Source: Lysobacterales bacterium
GTDB taxonomy: Bacteria; Pseudomonadota; Gammaproteobacteria; Xanthomonadales; SZUA-36
DNA: 41,387 nt
NCBI GenBank assembly: GCA_011524975.1
Contig: WTJD01000184.1
Span: 7,844 to 49,230 of the forward strand
Reading direction: 5' to 3'
Shown: piece by piece, positions 8,906-17,036 of the stretch
Layout of the letters: each line of letters opens with the position of its first letter
Numbering within the stretch: position 1 is the first letter of the stretch
Notes under the pieces: model-generated
The model's input: the letters and a program-made list of their open reading frames with translations, nothing else
Told to the model about the DNA's origin: nothing
Databases searched by the model: none
Made by a program: the position numbers and the translations under genes

Positions 8906-11166
8906 TCTCTACTCTTCTCTCGCGTCAATCCGATAAATTCGTCTCTTTGCGCAGTGATATCCCTGTCAATGCGCTGTTTGATGTCCAGGAACCGAGGCTC
9001 CATCCGGAGGATATCAAACATGGGGTGGCTGATCGGCAGCCACCATGAACCCAGTTGGCCGTCCTCTATGGCCTGCTCCATTCGTGACAGGGCGCCGTCA
9101 ATATCGCCCAGGACCATGTGGCATTGAATCAGATCCATGCCTCTTCGGCGCTGCTCATGGGGCCGACGTGTCAGGGTATGCCCAATGGCCTCCCGGCTGA
9201 TGTCCTCAGCCAGTGAGGTGTCCAGCTCTGAATGAATCACCCATGCAAAGGTACAGGCTCTGCCGGGCACGTCCCTGGCCATGCCCAGCAGCGACTCCGG
9301 GCTTGCCGCGCTGAACCCGGCCTCGGAAAGCAAAGCCATCGCATCGGCGTATTCTCCGCGGTAGCTGTGCACGGTCGATTGCCAGCCCAGCGCTGAAGCG
9401 CGAGTTCTGCCATGGCCCTCGCCAGTCCTTTCAACCCAGGCTTTCGCCGCCGCCAGCGCTGCTTCCAGCTTGCCCTGGCTCAGGTACAGGACGCTCTCTA
9501 CCATGGCCAGTGTGGTGCTGGCCGGGTCCAGGCGTTCCACCCGCGCAATCAGGTCCTCGTATTCGTCTTCCAGCCGCAGGGATGTCAGCGTCCAGACTTC
9601 AGCCAGCTGAAAGACGATATTGCCGGGGTCCCGTTTCTGCGCCTCCCTCAGCCAGTACAGCGAATCGGCGAGCTGGCCCTGGGCAAACTTCATCTGCGAC
9701 AGGGTCGAGTAATTCAGCGCAAAGCGCTCATTCATCTGGATCAGTTGTTGCAACCGGGCCTCGGCTTCCTCGAAACGCCCCAATCTGCCCAATATCCAGA
9801 CCATCTGCGTTTGCACGCTATTGGACAGCGGATCCAGCTCAGAAGCCCTTTCCGCGGCAAAAAGCGCCTCGTCCGCGCGGTCCGGGTGCGGTGCCAGGTG
9901 CGCGGCATAGCGTATCCAGGCATCGGCCAGCCCCGGGCTTAGCTCGATGGCCCGGGTCAGGGCCTGTTCATACTCGGGCATCCATGACCCCTGTTCGCGG
10001 CGGATTAAATCGGCGTGCGCCAAGTGGGCCTCGCCCAGCTGATCGTCCAGTTCGAGCGCGCGATTGACCCCCTCGCGGGTGATTTGCAGGGTCTCTTCCA
10101 TGTCCATGTCGCTGAAACTGAAGCCCTGCCCGGCGCTGAACGCCAGACCGACCCAGGCGAGGGCGAATTCCGGATCCAGTTCAGTGGCCCGTCTGAATTC
10201 CACCAGTGCGCGATCAGCGCCTTCTGAGCTGTTCAGGCTTAAAGCCTGCCTTCCTCGAAGGTAGGCATTGTAGGCGGCGAGATTGTCGGTCGGCCGTTCA
10301 TCAATGCGCTGTCGCTCCTCGGCGGACAGTGTTGACTCGAGCGTCTCAGCGATATGCTCGGAGATTTCTGTTTGGATCCGAAACAGATTTTCAGCGGTCA
10401 ACTGACGATCAAACGCCTGGGCCCAAACGTGATCATCAGCGTCGGCCCGGATCAATTGCACATTGATGCGGACGGTGTCTCCCGCTCGCTGCACTGACCC
10501 CTCCATGACGTGTGCCACGTTCAATTCACGGGCGATTTGGGGAAGGGTCTTTTCGGTGTCGGCGAACTGGCTGACCGTGGTGCGAGATATGACTTTGATG
10601 CCGCCGATGCGGGCCAGGTTGGTGAGCAAGTCGTCGTGAATGCCCTGGACGAAGAAGACGTCTTCCGCCAGCATGCTGCGGTTTTCAAAGGGCAGCACTG
10701 CAATGGACTGGCGGGAGATGAGTTCATCGGAATCGGACGCGGGCGCTGCAGCCTGCTGAGCCCCGTCACCCGCCATCACCGGCTCAGGGTCGTGGGAAGA
10801 TGCCCCGGGGTTCTGCCAGGGGCTCTCCCAGAATTTGTCAAACAACAGGTAAGCCACGGCCAGCGCCAGGAGGATAAGGATGGCGCGGTTCAGCCGCTTT
10901 CCCGTTTCCCGGGAAACGGACTGGGTGCGATCGATTTCACTTTCTCTCTGGATACCCTCTGGGGTCAGCTCAAAAGCCCAGGCAAAAACCAGGGCGGGCA
11001 GGAAGCCGATGAGCAATATCAGCAGAACGAGCTTGGGGGCCCACTCCGGCAGGCCGAGCATGGAATTGAGCGTGTCCGCCACCTGGATGATGATCCAGCT
11101 GGTCACCACATAGGCAATCCCGACGCGGAATACGTTCCTGCGTTTTAACTCTCCAAAGAGTGACAA
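8902..11166 (-). CDS. membrane-anchored TolB-like/TPR protein, paralogue 3
   Basis: This 754-residue protein is the first gene of the triplet. The start codon is TTG at 11166, supported by alignment of its N-terminus (MSLFGELKRRNVFRVG) with both paralogues and by GGGGA ten bases upstream. Hydrophobic segments are near 14-31, 45-66 and 94-109. The TolB/FlgO-like domain covers about 153-283 (SIAVLPFENRSMLAEDVFFV; HVMEGSVQRAGDTVRINVQL). TPR helices follow (AAYNAYLRGRQAL; RRATELDPEFALAWVGLAFS). The 202 bases upstream, to the M14 peptidase gene, hold no promoter I can support. The TTG start may keep expression of the operon low. The function is unknown. Confidence 0.85.
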   Translation of the reverse strand: MSLFGELKRRNVFRVGIAYVVTSWIIIQVADTLNSMLGLPEWAPKLVLLILLIGFLPALVFAWAFELTPEGIQRESEIDRTQSVSRETGKRLNRAILILLALAVAYLLFDKFWESPWQNPGASSHDPEPVMAGDGAQQAAAPASDSDELISRQSIAVLPFENRSMLAEDVFFVQGIHDDLLTNLARIGGIKVISRTTVSQFADTEKTLPQIARELNVAHVMEGSVQRAGDTVRINVQLIRADADDHVWAQAFDRQLTAENLFRIQTEISEHIAETLESTLSAEERQRIDERPTDNLAAYNAYLRGRQALSLNSSEGADRALVEFRRATELDPEFALAWVGLAFSAGQGFSFSDMDMEETLQITREGVNRALELDDQLGEAHLAHADLIRREQGSWMPEYEQALTRAIELSPGLADAWIRYAAHLAPHPDRADEALFAAERASELDPLSNSVQTQMVWILGRLGRFEEAEARLQQLIQMNERFALNYSTLSQMKFAQGQLADSLYWLREAQKRDPGNIVFQLAEVWTLTSLRLEDEYEDLIARVERLDPASTTLAMVESVLYLSQGKLEAALAAAKAWVERTGEGHGRTRASALGWQSTVHSYRGEYADAMALLSEAGFSAASPESLLGMARDVPGRACTFAWVIHSELDTSLAEDISREAIGHTLTRRPHEQRRRGMDLIQCHMVLGDIDGALSRMEQAIEDGQLGSWWLPISHPMFDILRMEPRFLDIKQRIDRDITAQRDEFIGLTREKSRE

Positions 11167-11368
11167 GCCGTTTTTATCCCCGCGGTCAACGACAGGCCCG
11201 ATTCACTCCCCTCAGCGATCTGGCTGCTATCAGTAACAAAACCGTTCGCGCGCATTACAGCGCCCGATGGTGCTCTCACCCCTGATTAAGTCGCCAATAT
11301 ATCGTCTTTCGTCGTCCATGCCATGGGTCATTGGTCTTGCCCAGTCCCCCTCCCGATCGGCGCGATCA

Positions 11369-13966
11369 TCACCTGGGCAGGCGCGTGGTTCGGACGGTCT
11401 GGCCAAAGTACAGGCTGTTTTCGAACAGGCGTTCTGTGCCTCTCCAGAAGCCGCGGAAGAGTGGGTTATCGGAAAACCGGATGACCAGACCGCGACCCTG
11501 CCGCTCGGCGATCACGGCTGCCTGGCCCTGGATGTCCTCCAGGCGGTCCGGGCCCATGAACCCGCTGAGCAAAGGCTGGTCGGTGAATCGCAATGGCGTC
11601 GAGTAAGCATTATCGCTGGGCTTGAGTACAACGGTGCCCCGGCGAAACATCGCCAGATCATCGCGCCGGTAGCCAAAGCCCAGGGGGTGGGTTCGGTCCA
11701 GGGTGGCGGCCACAACGGCGCCGCCGACAATCTGCTGGACAAAGTCTTTGTCAAAATCCGCGTAGTTGCGGCGCGCCGCCTCATCCTCGGCTTTCTCTTC
11801 ACCCGTGTCTGTGGCCGTGTCTTTGCCCTTGTCTTTGCCCGTGTCTGTGGCCGGGTCCTGGCATGAGTCAGGGTCCGTTTTGAAGCAGATCGACTCGATC
11901 CGTGTCGCCGCTTTGCCCATGGCAATCAGGATGCCGCCTTCTTTGACCCATGCAGCCACTTTTTTCATCGGGGCCTTGCCCAGACGCTCATAGGACGCGC
12001 TGGTCATGACCAGGTGGGTGTATTCCGATAAGCGGATTCCGCCCAACTGCCGGATGTTGACCATCACCGGCGCGAAGCCGAGGCGCGTATCGAGGTGATG
12101 CCAGACTTCGCCGACATCGTAGGCCGAGGTGCCAGGCCCGGACAGCAATAATGGCTTGACCGGCTCGAGGAAGGCAAAATCACGGTTACCCAGATCCTGC
12201 CCGTCGGGTGTCAGGCTGCTGGTGGCGGAGTGGACGTCCAGACCGCTTTGCGCCGCCCGGGTCAGGATCTCCTCGATGGCCTCAAGCGCTGCAGGCTTTT
12301 GGGTGGCGACATGCAATTGCAGAGTGCCTTCCAGGAAAGAGCGCTCGCCTGCGGTGGTCCTGGCGATGAACGGCGTGGTGGCGGCCTGGACCCGCGCGCC
12401 AGCCTCCAGCAATGCCTGCAACAGGGCGGGCGCTCGCAGCTGACCCCATGGGATCAGCCAGGCCACCGACGGCTTGGGCAGGGACCCTGCCTCTGTTGAC
12501 AGCGATGCCGCGCGGGTATCCGGCATGCGTTTGGCCCGGGCATAGGGCAGGTTGTAAGCCAGCGGGTGCGTCCAGGCCGAGACGTCGTAAAAGGTCTCGT
12601 CCTTGAACTGGGTGCGGCGTTCCATCATGCCCTGCAGCAGAGCAAACTGGCGCTGGCGAGTCGGCAGCACAAAGGCATGGCCTGGCTCGAAGCGCTGCCC
12701 GTCAATGTTCAACGCTTCATCGAGCAGGTTGAATTCAATCTGGTGCTGTCTGAACACGTCCATCAGCACCCGGGCCCGCTCCGGGTCTCCGTCATCGCCG
12801 ATGACCCAGGCGTCGAAGCCGGCCTCGCGGGCGCGCTCGGCCATGATGTCAAAATAGTTTTTCTGATACTCGATCAGATCATCGCGCAGCGCATGGGCGC
12901 CACGCAGTGTGGACAGCGTTGTACGCAGCTGATTGCTGATGCCGCGTTTGAAGGTCATGGGCCCGATCGGGCTCTCCACTTCGGGGCCGTTGATCCGGGG
13001 CTGCTCAAACAGGATGCCGATGACGCCGTTGATGTCCGTGTACGTCGATCCTTTGCCAATATAGAAATCATCGAAGCTGTCCTCGGTGTAGATCGGCTCA
13101 CCCGCCTCGTCCATGGCTTCGGCATGGTAAGCCCCGAGCTTGCGGTGCATCTCCAGCGTTTCAGCGGGCAGCAAGGGGTTTTGTCGCTCCGGCACGCCGG
13201 GCTGGAAAAAGTATCCGGTGGCGCTTCCCGCCTCATGCTGATCCGTCAGCACGTGGGGCAGCCACCGGTGCAGTTCTGCCACCCTGGCCCTGGATTCGGG
13301 ATGAACCAGGGGCAGCCAGTCGCGGTTGAGATCAAACAGGTAATGGTTGGTGCGGTTCTGGGGCCAGTCTTCGTTGTGGATACGGTGGTTGCGGTCGGCC
13401 ACCGGGTGCTTGCTGCGATTGGCGTTTGACCAGGTGGAGAATCGCTGCATGCCGTCCGGGTTGAAGCTGGGATCGAGCAGGACCACGGACTGTTTGAGCA
13501 AATTCACGACGAAGTCGGACCCGGAGGCGGCCAGGTAGTACGCGATCAGCGGGGCGGCGTTGCTGCCGCTGGCCTCGTTGCCGTGAATGCTCTGGCCCAG
13601 CCAGACCACCAGTGGCGTGCTGTCATCGCGCTCGCCCCGCGCAACCGCCAGGTGTGATTGCCGCATCTGCTCGAGCCCGTCCCTGTTCTCAGGCGCGGTG
13701 AAAATCAGCTGCAGCATGGGCCTCTGCTCATGTGTTCGGCCTATGACCTTGATGCTGACGCGGTCCGACGCGTTCGCTACCGCGTACATGTAAGTGACCA
13801 GTTGATCGTGGGTGATCCGCCAATCCCCGACTTCCCAACCCAAAATCTCCTCCGGGGCCGGAACGGCCGGATCGAGGTTGGCGTCAGCGGGCAAATAGTC
13901 TGCAGCGGGTTTGGCCCATGCGCACAGGCAGGTCGCGAGGCCCAAAATCAAAATGACGCGTTGCAT
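11369..13966 (-). CDS. secreted M14-family zinc carboxypeptidase
   Basis: The protein is 865 residues from ATG 13966, which has GGAG seven bases upstream; the frame opens six codons earlier without such a site. A signal peptide (MQRVILILGLATCLCAWA) directs export. The M14 domain shows the zinc motif HGNE (His128, Glu131), DLNRDW at 212-217 with the substrate-binding Asn-Arg, a likely third ligand His244 (TDQHEAG) and a probable catalytic Glu321 (ILFEQP). The large C-terminal half, with a Rossmann-like glutamine-amidotransferase appearance (GGIRLSEYTHLVMTSASYER), is usual in this peptidase subgroup. It probably trims peptides in the periplasm or outside the cell. A charged repeat (DTGKDKGKDTATDTG) interrupts the C-terminal region. 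Confidence 0.92.
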   Translation of the reverse strand: MQRVILILGLATCLCAWAKPAADYLPADANLDPAVPAPEEILGWEVGDWRITHDQLVTYMYAVANASDRVSIKVIGRTHEQRPMLQLIFTAPENRDGLEQMRQSHLAVARGERDDSTPLVVWLGQSIHGNEASGSNAAPLIAYYLAASGSDFVVNLLKQSVVLLDPSFNPDGMQRFSTWSNANRSKHPVADRNHRIHNEDWPQNRTNHYLFDLNRDWLPLVHPESRARVAELHRWLPHVLTDQHEAGSATGYFFQPGVPERQNPLLPAETLEMHRKLGAYHAEAMDEAGEPIYTEDSFDDFYIGKGSTYTDINGVIGILFEQPRINGPEVESPIGPMTFKRGISNQLRTTLSTLRGAHALRDDLIEYQKNYFDIMAERAREAGFDAWVIGDDGDPERARVLMDVFRQHQIEFNLLDEALNIDGQRFEPGHAFVLPTRQRQFALLQGMMERRTQFKDETFYDVSAWTHPLAYNLPYARAKRMPDTRAASLSTEAGSLPKPSVAWLIPWGQLRAPALLQALLEAGARVQAATTPFIARTTAGERSFLEGTLQLHVATQKPAALEAIEEILTRAAQSGLDVHSATSSLTPDGQDLGNRDFAFLEPVKPLLLSGPGTSAYDVGEVWHHLDTRLGFAPVMVNIRQLGGIRLSEYTHLVMTSASYERLGKAPMKKVAAWVKEGGILIAMGKAATRIESICFKTDPDSCQDPATDTGKDKGKDTATDTGEEKAEDEAARRNYADFDKDFVQQIVGGAVVAATLDRTHPLGFGYRRDDLAMFRRGTVVLKPSDNAYSTPLRFTDQPLLSGFMGPDRLEDIQGQAAVIAERQGRGLVIRFSDNPLFRGFWRGTERLFENSLYFGQTVRTTRLPR
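11802..11852. repeat. short in-frame direct repeat inside the M14 peptidase gene
   Basis: The 15-mer CCCGTGTCTGTGGCC occurs at 11802-11816 and again at 11838-11852, exactly 36 bases (12 codons) apart, with TTTGCCC repeats between. It encodes the charged stretch ATDTGKDKGKDTATDTG of the peptidase. It is most likely a slippage-prone linker. Confidence 0.8.
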
Positions 13967-14012
13967 CGATATCTCCACGAACACAAGACAGTCGTCAATT
14001 CTAGGCCAAAGG

Positions 14013-14038
14013 GCCTGGCGTTTTATACTGTCAGGCCT
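14013..14038 (+). promoter_or_regulatory. possible promoter with flanking inverted repeat before the dehydrogenase gene
   Basis: A -10-like TATACT (14025-14030) sits between GGCCTG and its complement CAGGCC. No good -35 box is visible, so the inverted repeat may be an activator or operator site. Transcription would begin near 14037, leaving a very short leader. Confidence 0.25.
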
Positions 14039-14047
14039 GCTGTTACC

Positions 14048-15154
14048 ATGGGCTGCATGAAAAAGTCGTGCCTCATCGCCCTGGTCTTTACGCTTCCTCT
14101 TTCCCAGGCGGGGTGCACGGATCCGTCACTGGATCAGATCGAGTTACCGGAAGGGTTTGCGATCTCGGTCTATGCCGAGGGTGTGGACAACGCGCGCCAG
14201 ATGGCCCTGGGTGACCAGGGAACGCTCTTCGTGGGCAGTCGAAGAAAAGGCAACGTCTACGCCGTGACCGACAGCGACGGAGACCAGGTAGCTGACCGGG
14301 TCCGGGTGATTGACAGCGGATTGCAGATGCCGTCGGGGCTGGAGTTTCGCGACGGCGCCCTGTACGTGGCCGCCATCGACCGGATTCTCCGCTATGACGG
14401 AATAGAAGCCGCCCTGGACGATCCGCCGGATCCCGTGGTGGTTCGCGGCGATTTGCCTGACAAGCAGCATCACGGCTGGAAATACTTGAGATTCGGGCCA
14501 GACGACAGGTTGTATGTGCCGGTCGGCGCGCCCTGCAACGTTTGCGATGAAGCGGGTTTTGCCGAGATCAGGCGCATGCATCCGGATGGCTCCGGAGTGG
14601 AAACCTACGCCAGGGGCGTGCGCAACAGCGTTGGCCTGGCCTTTCACCCGGATACCGGCGAACTGTGGTTTACGGACAACGGCCGGGACATGATGGGCGA
14701 CGATATTCCCGATTGCGAACTGAACCATGCGCCGGAACCGGGGATGCACTTCGGTTTTCCCTATTGCCATCAGGGCGATGTGCCCGATCCTGAATTTGGC
14801 GCCGGCAAGGCCTGTGGCGACTACGTGGCCCCGGCGCTGAACCTGGGCCCCCATGTCGCCCCCCTGGGGTTGGCTTTTTACACGGGCGACATGTTCCCGG
14901 ATGAATACAAAGGGCAGTTATTCGTCACCGAGCATGGCTCCTGGAACCGAAGCCAGAAGATCGGATACCGGGTCAAGCTGGTTCGATTCGAAGCCGATGG
15001 CGCCGTCTCCGGCCAGGAAGTGTTCGCCAGCGGCTGGCTGCAGGGTGAGGAAAACTGGGGCCGTCCGAATGACGTGCTGGTCATGCCCGACGGCGCGCTG
15101 CTCGTGTCGGATGACCAGGCCGGGGTGATCTATCGGGTCAGTTATCAGCCCTGA
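14048..15154 (+). CDS. PQQ-type sugar (sorbosone) dehydrogenase-like lipoprotein
   Basis: The protein is 368 residues from ATG 14048; ATG 14057 (MKKSCLIALV) is an equally good start and gives a cleaner signal peptide. The leader ends in LSQAGC, a slightly atypical lipobox, so it is probably an exported lipoprotein. The body is a six-bladed beta-propeller of the glucose/sorbosone dehydrogenase family: ELPEGFAISVYAEGVDNARQ, ARGVRNSVGLAFHPDTGELW, FTDNGRDMMGDDIP and a C-terminal GRPNDVLVMPDGALLVSDD block. Family members oxidise aldoses with PQQ, but many have no proven substrate. Cysteines in CNVCDE, DCELN, YCHQG and ACGDY may form disulphides in the periplasm. It is divergent from the M14 peptidase gene and 12 bases before the glycosyltransferase. 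Confidence 0.88.
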   Translation: MGCMKKSCLIALVFTLPLSQAGCTDPSLDQIELPEGFAISVYAEGVDNARQMALGDQGTLFVGSRRKGNVYAVTDSDGDQVADRVRVIDSGLQMPSGLEFRDGALYVAAIDRILRYDGIEAALDDPPDPVVVRGDLPDKQHHGWKYLRFGPDDRLYVPVGAPCNVCDEAGFAEIRRMHPDGSGVETYARGVRNSVGLAFHPDTGELWFTDNGRDMMGDDIPDCELNHAPEPGMHFGFPYCHQGDVPDPEFGAGKACGDYVAPALNLGPHVAPLGLAFYTGDMFPDEYKGQLFVTEHGSWNRSQKIGYRVKLVRFEADGAVSGQEVFASGWLQGEENWGRPNDVLVMPDGALLVSDDQAGVIYRVSYQP

Positions 15155-15166
15155 TCATTTGCACGC

Positions 15167-15946
15167 ATGAATAAGCTGCCGCTATCGAACAAGCTGCCGC
15201 TCTCGGGCGTGGTCATTACGCTGAACGAGGCCAGGAACATCGAGCGCTGCCTCGCCAGCCTGTCGATGTGTGATGAGCTCCTGGTGGTGGATTCCGGCAG
15301 TACGGACGGGACGGTCGAACTGGCCAGGTCCCATGGTGCGCGGGTGGTGCATCACGACTGGCCGGGTTTTGGCAAGCAAAAGCAATTTGCCGTGCAGGAG
15401 GCCACGCATGACTGGGTGCTTTGCCTGGACGCGGACGAGTGGCTCAGCGACGGCCTTCAGGGCGCGATCATGGAACGGTTTACACCATCGCCCCGGTCGG
15501 GTGCTTACCGCTGCGCGCGCCGCAACCTGTTCCTGGGCCGGCCGCTGAGTTTTGGCGGCGGCTACCCCGATGCAAAAGTCAGGTTGTTTGACCGCAGGCA
15601 GGCCCGCTGGAGTGATGACCATGTGCACGAAAAAGTGATCGCGGATTGCGCGGTGGATGAACTGCCGGGTGACCTGATGCATGACACGGCGCCAAGCCTC
15701 GATGAGGCGGTCGCGAAGTGGGCTTCTTATGCTTCCATGCAGGCGCAGGCGATGCATGACAGGGGTCAGCGGGCCAGCCCGGGCAAAATGCTGCTCAGCC
15801 CGGTTTCCCGATTCATCAAGCAGTGGATCTTCCAGCAGGGTTTCAGGGATGGCGTGGCGGGGCTCGCCCTGGCGGGTTTTTCCAGTTTCTTTTGTTTCTA
15901 TAAATACCTGGCGCTTTGGCGCTTGAGTGCCGAAGGTTCGGACTGA
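15167..15946 (+). CDS. family 2 glycosyltransferase, WaaE/KdtX-like
   Basis: The 259-residue GT-A enzyme has the nucleotide-sugar site GVVITLNEARNIERCLASL from about residue 14, VVDSGSTDGT and the metal-binding LDADEWL. These and the FLGRPLSFGGGYPDAKVRLF and VHEKV blocks are typical of the LPS-core beta-glucosyltransferases related to WaaE. A C-terminal amphipathic or membrane-associated region (FRDGVAGLALAGFSSFFCFY) is also normal. It probably adds a hexose to the inner LPS core or a related glycan at the cytoplasmic membrane face. The first 13 residues contain an exact repeat, NKLPLS-NKLPLS, that has no role in the fold. It ends four bases before the next gene. Confidence 0.9.
   Translation: MNKLPLSNKLPLSGVVITLNEARNIERCLASLSMCDELLVVDSGSTDGTVELARSHGARVVHHDWPGFGKQKQFAVQEATHDWVLCLDADEWLSDGLQGAIMERFTPSPRSGAYRCARRNLFLGRPLSFGGGYPDAKVRLFDRRQARWSDDHVHEKVIADCAVDELPGDLMHDTAPSLDEAVAKWASYASMQAQAMHDRGQRASPGKMLLSPVSRFIKQWIFQQGFRDGVAGLALAGFSSFFCFYKYLALWRLSAEGSD
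15170..15205. repeat. tandem 18-base duplication at the start of the glycosyltransferase gene
   Basis: Two adjacent 18-base units (15170-15187 and 15188-15205), differing at two positions, both encode NKLPLS. Both differences are third-position silent changes. This looks like a small recent duplication. Confidence 0.85.
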
Positions 15947-15950
15947 CAAC

Positions 15951-17036
15951 ATGCGCGTTCTGTACATCACCAAGAACAGTGACCGGCCCGAATCCGCGAC
16001 CATCATCGGCATGCGGCGGCGCGGCGTCCAGGTCTTTGTGATGGCCGATACCCGTTCGCCGCACGTCCAGAAAATGCAGGCCGCCGGGATCGAGGTGATG
16101 GACCTTCCGCTGGACAGCAAGCTCGACCGCGACGCGCTGCGCCTGATTCGCCAGACCGTAATTCGTGAAGGCATCGGTATTGTCCATGCATTCACCAACC
16201 GAACCGTACTGCACATGGTGCTGGCCACCCGCGGCTTGCCGGTCAAGCTGATCGCGTATCGGGGCGTGATCGGCAACGTCAGCTGGTGGTCTCCGCTGTC
16301 CTGGTATCGATTCCTGAACCCCCGGATCAGCCGGATCATTTGTGTCGCGGAGGAGATTCGACGCTATTTGCTGGGCTTGCAGCTGTTTGGGCTCAGGTTG
16401 AACCCGAACAAGGTGGTCACCATCAACAAGGGACATCAGCTCGACTGGTATCAGGACAAGCCGGCTGACCTCGGCCAGTTCGGCATACCCGCGGGCGCCA
16501 TGGTGGTGACCTGTTCTTCGCGGCTCCGACCGCGCAAAGGTCTGTGGGAACTGGTGCGGGCGCTGGGGCGAACCGATCCCGCTCACGTCATCCATATCCT
16601 GTTCCTGGGCCATGAGGGCAATGACGCTCTGCGCGAGGAGATCGCCGCCATTCATCATCCGGAGCGGGTTCACTTTGCGGGTTTCCGGCAGGACGCGCCT
16701 GCCATCATGGCCGCATCCGATGTCTGCGCGTTACCGGTGCTGGACGGGGAGGGCCTCTCCCGTGCCGTTATCGAGGCCATGGCCTATGGTGTGCCCGCTA
16801 TCGTTACCCCGGTGGGTGGCAATACCGACTTGATCGTGGACGGCGAATGCGGCCTGGTGGTGCCGGTGGGTGATGTCGATGCCCTGGCGGCCGCCATGGA
16901 GCGCATGTACGCCGATCAGAGCATGCGGAAACAGATGGGGCAGGCGGCCCGGGAAAGGATCGGAACCCGCTTCCGGAATGAAGATACGGTGGAAGAGACC
17001 CTCGCGCTGTATGAGGAGGTGCTGGCGGAAATATGA
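15951..17036 (+). CDS. family 4 (GT-B) glycosyltransferase
   Basis: The 361-residue protein starts at ATG 15951 (MRVLYITKNSDRPESATIIG), four bases after the previous stop; an upstream in-frame start would overlap the previous gene. The C-terminal domain has CSSRLRPRKGLWELVRAL, the DVCALPVLDGEGLSRAVIEAM block with the E-x7-E pair Glu267/Glu275, and TPVGGNTDLIVDGECGLVVP. These are hallmarks of retaining GT4 enzymes. The N-terminal domain is divergent, so the donor and acceptor cannot be named. It probably builds the LPS core or a surface glycan with its neighbours. Its end overlaps the next gene by four bases (ATGA), indicating coupled translation. Confidence 0.9.
   Translation: MRVLYITKNSDRPESATIIGMRRRGVQVFVMADTRSPHVQKMQAAGIEVMDLPLDSKLDRDALRLIRQTVIREGIGIVHAFTNRTVLHMVLATRGLPVKLIAYRGVIGNVSWWSPLSWYRFLNPRISRIICVAEEIRRYLLGLQLFGLRLNPNKVVTINKGHQLDWYQDKPADLGQFGIPAGAMVVTCSSRLRPRKGLWELVRALGRTDPAHVIHILFLGHEGNDALREEIAAIHHPERVHFAGFRQDAPAIMAASDVCALPVLDGEGLSRAVIEAMAYGVPAIVTPVGGNTDLIVDGECGLVVPVGDVDALAAAMERMYADQSMRKQMGQAARERIGTRFRNEDTVEETLALYEEVLAEI

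Noticed and set aside
11802-11880. Possible CRISPR-like repeat
   Set aside because: Only two 15-base copies occur, in frame in a coding region, with no regular spacers.
12566-13429. 287-residue frame opposite the M14 peptidase
   Set aside because: It runs antisense to the zinc-binding peptidase core and shows no family motif.
15182-16339. 385-residue frame opposite the two glycosyltransferases
   Set aside because: It spans the junction of two convincing plus-strand genes and is a GC-rich third-position artefact.
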